DNA of 64,000 nt, from the NCBI GenBank assembly GCA_036925085.1, contig JAUPFP010000066.1:124001-188000 (forward strand). The letters run 5' to 3'. Origin of the DNA: Brachycybe producta (lineage: Eukaryota > Arthropoda > Diplopoda > Playtdesmida > Andrognathidae). This document shows positions 54,156-64,000 of the stretch, piece after piece. A program made the position numbers and the translations under genes. Position 1 is the first letter of the stretch. Each line of letters begins with the position of its first letter. Under the pieces are notes generated by a model. That model did no database searches. It had not been told where the DNA came from and saw only the letters and a list, made by a program, of their open reading frames with translations.

Positions 54156-56229
54156 ATAAACAAATAATGACACTTAAACTTGAACTCTCTGAACAGGGGT
54201 TGTAGTATACAAAAAAAACAATCCATGTTTTATTGAATAAATTTGAAAGCCCTGGATTTTTTTTTCTGTTTGGAAAACTCTTCTCGTGGGGGGGGGGGGG
54301 GGAGAGTTCACGAGTTTGATGTGCAAATGCTGAAATTTTCTTTCCGAATTTCTGCCTTAATTTACTTCTGAAAAACTGCTTTATAATATGAACCCCCCAA
54401 ATGATGATGATATTATTTATATACAGTTTTAGTACAGAAAGAAAATCTGTTTTTCTTATAGAAGTTTTTATTGAAATTAAATTGTTAAGAGATGAATTGA
54501 GGAGGGTTAAAAATGAATGAATGAATGAATGAACGAAAAAAAAAAACTAAAATGGAGAAAGGGGGGGAGGGGGTAAGAGGTTGGTTGATAAAGAGACGGT
54601 TAAACTGGACGATTAACTAATAATAGTGACCTTTGTGAAAACTAAACTGGTGAGAATAGGAAGAAGAAGAAAAAAAGAAGCCATTGAGAATGAAATGAGA
54701 CACACACACAACATAAATTGAAACCTCCCTAAAAAAAGTTTGAGGTTTATAAAATTGGTTGTTATTGAGATTGTGCAGATGTCGTTGCTGTACTGAATTT
54801 CAATGGGCACCATGTTGGAGAGGGGGGAGGGGGGAAGGTGGAAAGAGGGGTAAAGGATAATGTGGGGGCAGAGGTAGGAAGAGGGGGCAGGGAGAGAGAG
54901 ACACACTATAGGGGGCACCACGGATCTATGGAAATAATAAACAAGGACCTGGCTGTAACCCACAAGAAAAAAAGACAAGCCGAAGAACATGTGGTTCACA
55001 CAACCCCAGATTTCTGAAAATCAAGATCAAGTTTTTTTTTTGAATTTGTGTTCAATGTGTTTGGGGAAGGGAGGGGGAGGGGGGGGGGGGGTGTAAGCCG
55101 ATGATTGCGCCCTCGAGCGGCAGCGGTGCGCTTTAAAAAAAAAGGGTGGGAGGAACTCAATATTTTGAATGATAACAAGAGATAAGTTCTCTCTAAATAG
55201 AAATCTTCTCTTTTGAACTTTGTGTATTTATACATTAGGTCTCCTTTTATGTATGAATAAGAGTAAACATTAGGTCATGTGTGTGGATTGCCTGCCTGTG
55301 CCTTAAAACAGGAAACAATTTTTTAAAAAAAGTTGCTGAATGTTTTTTGTGGAGCAAAAATGGAGGCTGTTTAATAGAAGGGGGGGGGGTTTGGAGGTGA
55401 GGCTGTTGTGTGTACTCGCGAGAGACCCATCATCATAGTCATTATGAGGAAAGGGGGGGAAAAATGAGATTTTTTTTAAATATGGGTGTCTCTGTGTAAA
55501 ACCGCCGAAAAAAAAAGTTTCTTCAGGGCACAACTTTGAATTTTACCGAAAATTTCAGAAGGGAGGGAGGGGGGATGTGTTTGGCATGTGGGGGGTAAAC
55601 TCTTGTTGTTTGTGCTGTGTGTGTGTGTATACACGTGGACGATTAGATTCTCTGTATGGGGTTTGAGTTCTGTTTTTTTGTGTGTGTGGGTTCTCTTTCT
55701 TGCTTTCTTGTATTTCATTATAGGTTTCAGTTGCTTTATCGTCCATTAGAACTTCCACCTCTTTAGCACACAGCCACATCACTACCCAAAGTACACCCAA
55801 TCCTTTTCTTAAAACGCTGGTCTAAATAATAGTTTGTGGGACAAATAGTACATGAAGGTTGAACAAAGGGTATGAAGTTTTAAGTTATAACCTAGGTTGA
55901 GTTTCTATGGTTTGGATGAACCAAACTCGATTGTTTTTTTTAACCCCGAGGAACCAAAAAAAAAACCTTCTTCTAAATATATTTTTCTGGGTGGCTCTTT
56001 GCGTGACTTGTGTTAATATCTATTTAACAGTAAAAACACAGATATTTTCTAATGGATCCAGATTTCAGTCCAGAACATTATTATTTTTTTTTTCTGTAAC
56101 TTGTTCAGAAATCCCACATTTTAATAAATTTTTCCTGTACCAAATATTCTAGTCAACACATGTCAAAACAGATTCTACTTATAAATGTTTGAGGAAAACA
56201 TTCTAGTTCATAACTTGACCAGAATTACA
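54156..56229. other. Non-coding interval with many G runs
   Basis: G runs lie at 54288-54302, 54561-54567, 55080-55091 and 55380-55389, plus (GAAT)n near 54515. Frames of 76-128 codons on the minus strand run across these and lack family features. No gene call. Confidence 0.5.
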
Positions 56230-56470
56230 ATTACAATTAGTACTCTGCTAGCAGCCGAATAGGCCTGTGGCAGAGAGACATAAAAGTCCACATGCAGCAT
56301 TAAGCATTGTCAAGCACATACATAAAAACAAAATGAATATACAATTGCCAATCCCACAAAACAAAATTATCCTCATTCACCACTTCCTCAGAAAGAGAGT
56401 TCCATTGTCTTATATAACAATAGAAAAAAAGACCAATAATATGAATCTGTTCTAGCAAAAATCTCCCTAA
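56230..56470 (-). pseudogene. LINE 3' end with ORF2 C-terminal remnant, copy 4
   Basis: On the minus strand 56385-56425 translates to YIRQWNSLSEEV, matching the RxWNxLP-type C-terminal motif of LINE ORF2. The tail then reads tgctgcatgtggacttttat, tctctgccacaggccta and ggctgctagcagagtacta, ending in ttgtaattgtaatt (simple 3' repeat). This is the best-preserved of the four copies. Confidence 0.7.
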
Positions 56471-57724
56471 TTTTCTTAGTGGTCAGCCCTGCCCATGTAT
56501 AGTGCTTTATGAATATCACTGGACAATCACCACGTGCAAATTTTTCCAAACAATTTCAACGTTCTAGTCCAATAACTTATTCTGGGTTACAATCCCAGTC
56601 GAGCACTTGTTTTGAGCAACATTTTAGGCAACAACTAGTTCTGTACTAACATTGTTAGTCCATATTATGGTCACAAAACCGTGTTCTGGATGGGGGAACA
56701 TTCTAGCCAATACACAATTGTTATTGACTCGCATTTGAATTTCACAAATTGTTCTGGACTGACATTCTCGTTGAAAACTTGGAACTTTTTTTTAATCCTG
56801 TATTTACTACCGGTACTATTCTAGTCTTACAACTTGCTCTGGGTCGAAATTCTAGTCCACAACTTATTAGGCCTTATAGATCCACAATTCAAAGCGCCAC
56901 AAAACGTGTCATGGAATCCACATTCTAAGCCTTAACTTTCCTTACAAAAATCAATTTCCCTTTGTTACTTTTATATAAAAGTTTGTCTGAGGTGTTGTAA
57001 CAAATTTATGCTTTTTATTATTGCAAGGTGTCAAGATGGCTGTCTTAGATATATAAAGTAAATAGCTTTTTAGAAAGCCTTCTTCTCTTTCCCCCAATAA
57101 TCTCCTTCCTTTTTCTTTCTCTCGTCCGCCCCCCCCCCTTCCCCCTTTTACCTTCAATCCCTAGTTATTTTTCCATTTTGATCTTTTCCTATTTCAAACC
57201 TATTTCAAACTGTTATGTTATCTTTAAAAAAAATTCTTTATCCTGAAAAATCTTAACCTAAGGCTTTTACAAGAGTCAATTTACACACACTCAAATGCCT
57301 TGAATGCCTTATTTTTTTTTATTCGTTTGGCAGCCATTATTACCTTGGTTACACGCACCCACCTTTTTTTTTGTTTCTGTTTTTAAATTGTACACAACAC
57401 TCACTCAGAACAATTTGAATGAATTAGCCACTTGTCATTATTATACTCTTGGTTAGATTTATTACTTTTGTCTGACTTAACATGTTTCTGCTTTAAATGC
57501 CATTAAATGTAGCCTTTTTTGTTTTGTATTTTTTTTTTTTTCTATTTTCTTGTATTTGATTGTTGACTTATCAGCACCATCTAGTGGATGTTTTTGTTGT
57601 TTTTAAATTTTAGAATATTAAAACCAGTATAATAGGCTCCGTGGAAGGGGGGGGGGCATGTAGGGCCAAGGGGCTTGGTGGTGTTATTTTGTGGGCACAA
57701 GTTGTGCCCCAATTGCACTTTTGG
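56471..57724. other. Non-coding interval
   Basis: A loose repeat of 'attctagtc-caacttg' boxes occurs at 56555-56870. A C run lies at about 57129-57137. No gene seen. Confidence 0.5.
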
Positions 57725-58060
57725 AAGTGCCTGAGTCCTACATGTGTAAAAAAAAAAACAGATAAAGTTTTTCTGCATTTCTGCTTTTGTTTGCGTTCAA
57801 TTGAACTATTGAACGCAAAGAAAATCAGAAATGCTGGAGAAAAAAAACTTTGCTAATAGTGTTTAGAAAACACATCAAGGGGTATTTTTGTGTGGAGAAA
57901 GGAACCATAAAGAATGGTTGTTTCTTGAAGGGTGCCTTCCTATTGGATAAAATAGAATTTTACATTTTGGGAAGAAAGAGTTTCACCTTTTTCTGTCTAG
58001 CTTTTCTGCCAAATTAGTAGAAAAGAATTGAGGACCCTAGAAGCCAAAGGGGTATGGAGT
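57725..58060. mobile_element. Repeat family E, partial copy 3
   Basis: It shares gagtcctacatgtgtaaaaa, tttctgcatttctgctttt, gcgttcaa and cctattggataaaatagaat with the other E copies. It also holds a local hairpin (tttgcgttcaattgaac / gaacgcaaag). Confidence 0.6.
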
Positions 58061-58463
58061 TATTGTTTTTTAAATATAAAATTGGAGATAAATAAAACAT
58101 TTTATTAATGAAATTGACAAAGTGTTTGTTGCAAAAGAGCTGAAAAAAGCTGCTCATTGTCCGCTATCTAGCATGAAACCGTAGAACTGAAGCATTGATA
58201 TGTAGGCCTAGATCGAGATCTCTTACTTTGAACCGCGGTTTTCAAAAAAGAAACCCGAAAAACCGCGGTTTTCGTGCAAAAATCCCTTAATTTCTTAGAT
58301 ATAAATGAAAGAAATTCAATTTTCAGTGACATTTTCAGGTGGCTTTTTTTTCTGTATGTGTTTGGATCTTGGTCAACATTATAAATACCTGTATTTTTAG
58401 AACTTTAGAGAAAATGTGTTTACAGTTTTGAGACTCAAAAATGGGCAAAGTATGACTGCACAA
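58061..58463. other. Non-coding interval with aaccgcggtttt boxes
   Basis: Two aaccgcggtttt palindromes at about 58231 and 58261. No gene seen. Confidence 0.5.
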
Positions 58464-58472
58464 CTAACTTTA

Positions 58473-58682
58473 ACAGGCAATTAGAAAACGGGACAAACAG
58501 AAGTTGGCTCCGCCCTTTTTATGACGAACAGCAACTTGTAATTGGTTTGTTGTGTGGGTTCGACGTTGAAAAGGGCGGAGCATGTGACGTCAGGCTACAT
58601 AACCAACAACCAATTAGAAGTTGCCAGTCGTCATAAAAAGGGCGGAGCCAACTATTGTATGTCCCGATTTCTAATTGCCTGT
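58473..58682. mobile_element. GC-box palindromic MITE (family M), best copy
   Basis: Ends ACAGGCAATTAGAAAACGGG and (inverse) ACAGGCAATTAGAAATCGGG with a perfect 9-bp duplication CTAACTTTA (58464-58472, 58683-58691). Order: arm, ggctccgccctttttatgac, caacttgtaattgg, cgttgaaaagggcggagc, tgtgacgtcaggctac, caattagaagttgcc, inverse arm. A 9-bp duplication with long terminal repeats is typical of Mutator-like elements, inferred without a transposase. 210 bp. Confidence 0.94.
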
Positions 58683-58691
58683 CTAACTTTA

Positions 58692-59138
58692 TGGCACTCG
58701 TGCACCTAGCCAAGGATGTCTAGTTGAGCCCCTAGATCTTCATTGCCCTCTCTAGTGGCGCCTTGCACACGCTGTATGCAACTAACTTATATATCCTGAT
58801 CCTGAATCCTTTATTAGATCTAATTCAAGCCCCCAATTTATTGATCTCGTCATTAATAAGCCCAAACAAAAAAAAACCGACCCACACAGAAAGGGAGGCC
58901 TAAGGCTATAGATTTAGCTTCAAGTTCTCTTGAGAACCTTTTTTTTTTTGGTGTGTTTCTTCCCGTTCTTTGAATGTTATGTTTAGTTTATATATGCATA
59001 ATAATGTTATATCAATAAATTAGAATACATGTTTGAGGCAAAAAAAAATATTATTAAAGTATAGCAATATTTTTCTTTCTCTCTCTCGGATATTATTATT
59101 ATTATTAAAGCTAATTCTTGTTCTTTTTTAAATTATGT

Positions 59139-59140
<2 letters not shown>
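58692..59140. other. Non-coding interval
   Basis: No gene seen. Confidence 0.5.

Positions 59141-59141
<1 letters not shown>

Positions 59142-59214
<73 letters not shown>
59142..59214. repeat. (AT)n microsatellite
   Basis: About 36 uninterrupted AT dinucleotides. Confidence 0.97.
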
Positions 59215-59218
<4 letters not shown>

Positions 59219-60095
59219 CATGTATATGATACAATTGGTATAAGACTTAACATGGTATTGGAGTTTTTATGGTTATGAGAAGTTTTGTGTTTTGACTGTT
59301 GTTGGTAGGGGGTGGGGAGGAGGAGGAGAAAGAAGGTGGTTGTTCTATCATATTGGTTATCGATATGATGAAGATTTATGATCTGTTTCCTATTGTGTGT
59401 GTGTGTGTGTCCTGCAGCATATTTTGGAATCACTATGGGGTACCCCCTACAGTGAGAAATAGTACATTTGGTACAGGTCTTAATATGACAGGGTGAGGAG
59501 GGAGGGAGGGAGGTGGGGGTAGCTCTACATTGTCGTATAGTAATAATAATAATGGACTATGTGCATATATTATATCATGTGAAATTACCTAATATAAGTC
59601 GTGGCAATTCAGATATAAATGTCAAAATAACCGAGTTCCTGTAATATCAAAATTTTTATAACACGACACCCCCTCCCCACCCCACCAGCTCCTCTTCTAC
59701 TTCTACTATTACTACTACTATTTCCCTTATTTTTTTGTGTGACTTCATTTATGGTTGAACCAAATGCAATTTGCTATTTGATACTCCATTTATTTGCCTC
59801 AAATTGGTCAGAGTTTGTCCATTAAATATGTACTCATCTATGTTTATCATGTCAAGTGTTATATCTACCTTTTTTTTTTTTTGAAGTTGTTGGACAACTT
59901 GAGCTATGTATGAATAGAAATATTATCATATAATGAGTGATAAACACACTATACTGTAAGACCAGTACCACACGATATGTATGGCACTTGTCACATATTG
60001 ACATTTATGAGTGCAAGGTGAAATGCGTGTGACAAGTACAGTATACCTACATCGTCTGGAACTGGCTTCAGACTCCAGAGTGGTATTCTTTCATA
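59215..60095. other. Non-coding interval
   Basis: A GT run at about 59395-59411, gggagggagg near 59497 and a short taataat run near 59540. No gene seen. Confidence 0.5.
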
Positions 60096-60835
60096 AGGCT
60101 TGGTTTAGAAACCATAGCTAAACGGCATTGCAGCCTTACAAAGCTTCAAAAATGACATCAGAGCTTCAGATTCTTGCCTTTGCTAGAGCTGGACAGCTAG
60201 CTTTGAAATTGTTCAATTTTCCAAGCTTAGCAATTCAAAGCACCAATCATAATACGGATACAAAAATGGGGTCAACAAGTCACCCATTTTTTCTTCCAGA
60301 AGGGGAAGGGTTGTTTTATAAGGGTATAAAGGGTTAGGAAATATTGTGAAGCTTGCAAGACCACATGTTTGTATGAACAAGCTAAGCTTTGGAGAGCTAA
60401 TTTTTAGAAGCTTTAAATCTTGCAAAGGTTAGCAACATTTGGAGTATATAAACCTATTCTAATGAATGCTTTGCTTTGTCAAAGGTTGTGCTAAACTCAT
60501 AGGCTAGGTTTATGTTCAAAACTTTGCTAAGATTTTTGCAAGCTTTAAGTTTATAATTATTAGCTCGCCAAAGCTTAGCTTGTTCAATACAGACATGTGG
60601 TCTGTCAAGCTTCACGATATTTTATAACCTTTTTATACCTTATAAAACAAATATACAAAACAATAGAACCCTTCCCGTTCTGGAAGAAAAAAGGTGGGAC
60701 TTGTTCACTCCACTTGTGTATCTTTTTAACGATTAGTGTTTTGAATTTGCGCTAAGCTTTGAAAAGTTGAACAATTTCAAAGCTAGCTTCATGCTCTGGC
60801 AAAGGTAAAAGTCTGAAGCTCTTAACTCTTAGTGA
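60096..60835. mobile_element. Family D repeat with a roughly 670-bp imperfect palindrome
   Basis: The left arm holds tcagagcttcagattcttgc, gctagctttgaaattgttca, agcttagcaattcaaagcac, cttccagaaggggaagggtt and gaacaagctaagctttgg. Each recurs inverted to the right (gttgaacaatttcaaagc at about 60764; gtctgaagctct at about 60811), around a centre near 60490. The outer left end aaggcttggttta is shared with 42548. The right outer end is truncated. No transposase. Confidence 0.75.
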
Positions 60836-61539
60836 CCTACGATTAGTCTGTCCCGAAAATACTGTTCACAAGCTACGTTTATTGGGGAGGAAAGACTGCG
60901 TTCCTATTGGTAAAAATCAAATGGAGTAAAGCTATCGCCAACGACCAGCCCTGAAAAGTCTCCTAAGATCGGGGGGGGGGGGGCGGCTGTAGAACCTGCC
61001 TGTCTTCGATAACTTAAAAAAAAGTGAACAGAAGCCAACAGAATTGGTGATTGGACAACGAGGGCCTATTTTTTATTATGAAGTATTGAATTTATTGCGG
61101 TTTGCTTATGGCGGTACCATGAACAAAACTGTCAGCATGACTTATATGACTTTTATGAAGCATCATTGTTGTGTGTTTGGCAACAATGGATTATACAACA
61201 AAAGTTATAATGTTATTAGAACAATTACTGGGATTACTATAGAGTTAATTGAAGTAGGTCTACATACAGTATATAATACATAGTGACGATAAACCTATAG
61301 GGAAATCATGGAATGGGTTGTATAAAACAATTTAGTTCTTAGCCTCTTATAGACCTTTTATTATACTTTCATGCAAAGGATGGGTGTCGGAACTGCTGAC
61401 TGAACCCACTGACCAGTGCATGGTGCCAATGACCGACGGTCTGCATCTCTCTGAGCATTAATGTGGGGCCCATGTGTCATCATCAACTGCATAACTGTGT
61501 TGCGGTTGATCACTTTATCACAATAAAAAACAAGTTTAA
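60836..61539. other. Non-coding interval
   Basis: A G run at 60970-60982. A 79-codon frame at 61044-61283 lacks features. No gene call. Confidence 0.5.
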
Positions 61540-62330
61540 GAGGCTACATCGCAAAATTACTTTGAAAAATCTCCACAAAGAGCGCTAGCATCGTTTTTCT
61601 ATTGAGCACATAGACCCGATGTTAAAGAAAAAAACGTTAATTTTTACAGTACACAGTCGCGGCAATATGTTTATTTTTCATATTTAAAGTTGTCTAATTG
61701 TGATGGTTCAAAGTGCAATGTGCACCTTAAATATATGCTGATCTAGTGATAGAATGACAAAAAAGTGCTAAGTGTGCTTCTATTTTTAAAAAGTATTTCA
61801 AAATCGCGAATTTCTAACTCTTTATGTTAAACTCCATTGAGTACGCGCTCCTAAGAAGAAGAAAAACATCCATTAAAATGCTCGTAAAAATATTTAAAAA
61901 TAGTTTAAAAAAACAGAAAAAATTCAGCACGTGCGCCAATGCGTTGGCTTCACTGTGGTTTTTAAAAATTATTTTTACGTATTTTTACCAACATTTTAAT
62001 GAATTTTTTTTCTTACGAGCGCACGTACTCATTGGAGTTTAACATAAGTTAGAAATTCGCAATTTTGAAATAGTTTGTAAAAATAGAAAAACACTTACCA
62101 ATTTTGTGTCATTCTATCACTCGATCAGCATATATTTAAAGTGCACATTGCACTTTGAACCATCCAAATCGGACAACTTTAAATAATAAAAATAAACCAT
62201 ATTGCCGCCAACTGTGTAGTTTTAAAAATTAACATTTCTTCTTTAACATCGGGTCTATGGGCTCAATATAAGAACGATGCTAGCGCTCTTTGTGGTGATT
62301 TTTTGAAGTAATTTTGCGATGTGTAGCCTC
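61540..62330. mobile_element. Large palindrome (family C), copy 4, complete
   Basis: It starts GAGGCTACATCGCAAAATTA and ends with its inverse. Arms of about 350 bp share the family blocks. The asymmetric centre cagcacgtgcgccaatgcg ... cttcactgtgg is inverted relative to 36060. Flanks TTAA (left) and GTAA (right). A 72-codon frame across the centre is not a recognised protein. Confidence 0.88.
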
Positions 62331-62732
62331 GTAAAGCTAAAGCGCATAGCTGAACATGGCGTTTAGAGTTTCTTTGCTAAAAACACATAATAATATGCTT
62401 GAATTGGGGTTTTTCTTTACTTCCATATTTTACCTACTTTGCATTTATGTAGATCTATAAAAGCAGTGATGAGTTAAGATAGGGAAAAAAGGAGAGATAG
62501 AATTTTGTCTTGTCTTTTAGGATTTTAATGCTCCATTATCAAAGCCAAAAAGATTGAATGTGAAATTGAGTGGAAGTAAAGGGGAAGAAGTAGAAATGGA
62601 AAGAAGAGAGGAACCACCGCAGCATTTCATTTTCTTTTCTATTGGCGCTTTTTTTAAGAAAAGAAAAAAATGTCTACGTATTTTTCTTATGTCGACAAAT
62701 TAGTGTATAGGTTTTTTTATCGATGTATTTTT
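62331..62732. other. Non-coding interval
   Basis: No gene seen. Confidence 0.5.
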
Positions 62733-63097
62733 AGGCCTGGGTTTCACATGCGTGCAGAAAATAGAACTAAAAATTTGAAGAAGAAAAAAAACATTCGGAA
62801 AAAGATGTCTGCTATACTGTACTATACATTTCTGCTTTCCTTCGCATTCTAGGGTTCTCACATATTACAATAAAAAACGCTTTATGAGAAAAGAAAAGTG
62901 AATTAGAAATCGCCATAATGAATGGAAGACTGTCATTTTATTGGTTGATAAAATATAATTCAGCGTGGCAGAATAGAAATTGTTGAAACATTTTCAACTT
63001 TTTTTTTCTTGCCTACTTACTTAGTCTGTCGAATACATAAAATACTATTCTATTTATATATTTTCAGTCACCTTTTTGTCTGTGGGACCTTGGCTTT
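62733..63097. mobile_element. Repeat family E, copy 4 (unsplit)
   Basis: The left end aggcctgggtttcacatgc and right end (inverse) aaaagccaaggtcccacag are imperfect inverted repeats. Blocks tacatttctgctttcc, tagggttctcacatatta, attggttgataaaatat and cagcgtggcagaatagaa match the other copies. About 365 bp. It shows what the split copies at 31192 and 35598 look like without inserts. Confidence 0.7.
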
Positions 63098-64000
63098 TAA
63101 AAGAGGGGGTAAAAAGTTGAATTTGCATTAGTTTTCAGCCAACTAAAACGGAGAATAGTTTGAAATTGCTATAGATTAGTGGTTGTGGCCCAGATTATCA
63201 TTTGGACTAGAAATCGAAACAAGAGGGTCCATTTGAGAGCATCTTTGGTGGGGGGGGGGGTTGTATTAATATGTGCATTTTAGGAACTGTCAACTTTCCA
63301 ACAATAAGGCACTTAAGGCCTTTCTAGAGCTTAACACACTTGTCTCTCAAAAATATTTCCGAATTACAAATTGGACTTCTATTTGTGATGTACGTGTACT
63401 TCCTATAGCCCAACAAAAGTTCTGAATTCGCAAGTGCCATCTAGTGAGAGAGTGGTACAACAAATGGCAAAATTGGATGAAAAACAAGTGGTTGGCAGCA
63501 GGCTATTAAGAGTAGGTACATATCCCTATGTTTTTCTACATTTGGTTATGGTCACCATTATTCATTATGACCCATTTTTAGAGTTTTTCATTTCAGAAGG
63601 TTATGGAAATGATACCCTTTTTAAGGCCTTGCTAGAGCTCAATGAAACAACACTCATGAATGATAGTTTTTGGGAGTTTTTTCCCCTCCCGAAAACTGTC
63701 GTTTTGGAGTAGAAAACTTGAGAACAGGCCTTGCTAGACCTCACTGAAAAAGAAATCTGAAAAAAAAAATATTCCAAGAACATAAATTTCACAAAATGGA
63801 ACTTAGAAAATAATTTGCAGCCTATAGCAACAATGAAAAACTCTGAAAAGAAAAGCAATTGTTTAATTCCCTATGCTGCTGTCTGCACATGGTCACCTTG
63901 ACCATTGCAGTGTTGCATTTCCCTGGATTCCCTATTGTATTTCAGAGGTTTTTTTTCGGAGTACACAAACTTTCCACTCTGAAACAGCAGTTTTTGGAAG
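63098..64000. other. Non-coding interval with loose aaggccttgctagagct repeats
   Basis: The box aaggcctttctagagctta occurs at 63317, aaggccttgctagagctcaa at about 63623, and ggccttgctagacctcactg at about 63727. The 92-codon frame at 63434-63712 spans one of them and has no recognised domain. The last 250 bases have no feature I can name. Confidence 0.5.

Noticed and set aside
54613-54999. 128-codon minus-strand frame with hydrophobic stretches
   Set aside because: The hydrophobic character comes from T-rich and GA/AG-rich low-complexity sequence. No start context, splice partner or family resemblance supports it.
63434-63712. 92-codon frame that looks protein-like
   Set aside because: It overlaps a loosely repeated aaggccttgctagagct segment and matches no family I recognise, so I could not support a gene.

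Overview
The window looks like non-coding nuclear DNA from an animal, most likely an invertebrate. It is AT-rich. It contains eukaryotic transposon families (hAT, mariner, Helitron-like, Mutator-like, LINE), a tRNA-derived fragment, many microsatellites and many unusually long poly(G)/poly(C) runs. I found no protein-coding gene, no rRNA and no convincing functional tRNA. The open frames present are short and fall in simple repeats or transposon remains. The species cannot be named from the sequence alone; a marine invertebrate is a guess.

Most of the recognisable content is short non-autonomous transposons (MITEs). For many of them I could read terminal inverted repeats (TIRs) and target-site duplications (TSDs) by eye. 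The hAT-type elements with 8-bp TSDs include 3403-3868, 7647-8317, 10867-11074, 15329-15457, 33285-33477, 48509-48678, 52109-52543 and 53082-53392. A GC-box-rich palindromic family with 9-bp TSDs (Mutator-like) has copies at 5413, 26053, 44849, 47280, 53872 and 58473. A Helitron-like family with TC...CTAG ends and a subterminal hairpin has copies near 7985, 12675, 31237 and 42705. A large-palindrome family ('C') lies near 23260, 27356, 36060, 39597 and 61540. A second repeat family ('E') lies near 31192, 35598, 57725 and 62733, and a third ('B') at 11836, 12538 and 45038.

Several elements are nested, which gives a relative order of insertion. A Helitron sits in a B element (12675-13036). A Helitron sits in a hAT element that itself sits in an older hAT element (7246-8368). 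A C palindrome sits in an E element (36060-36806). A Mutator-like MITE sits in a hAT relic (53872-54080), one hAT lies inside the end of another (15329-15457), and a 624-bp insert splits a B element (45240-45863).

The only coding remains are decayed transposon proteins. A mariner relic on the minus strand (49013-49730) keeps pieces of the N-terminal DNA-binding part and the C-terminus but lacks the catalytic middle. LINE 3' ends (40864-41310, 52600-52740, 56230-56470) keep a short RQWN motif near the ORF2 C-terminus.

Tandem arrays stand out. A 21-bp minisatellite (100-645) appears to have grown out of a transposon terminal repeat. A second 21-bp array lies inside a MITE (16075-16169). A 20-bp satellite (47728-48323) of about 30 units has no visible length change. 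A CpG-rich block with a hairpin and a splice-donor-like site (50735-51480) is the best, though weak, candidate for a promoter or first exon. The remaining intervals are AT-rich sequence in which I see no gene.
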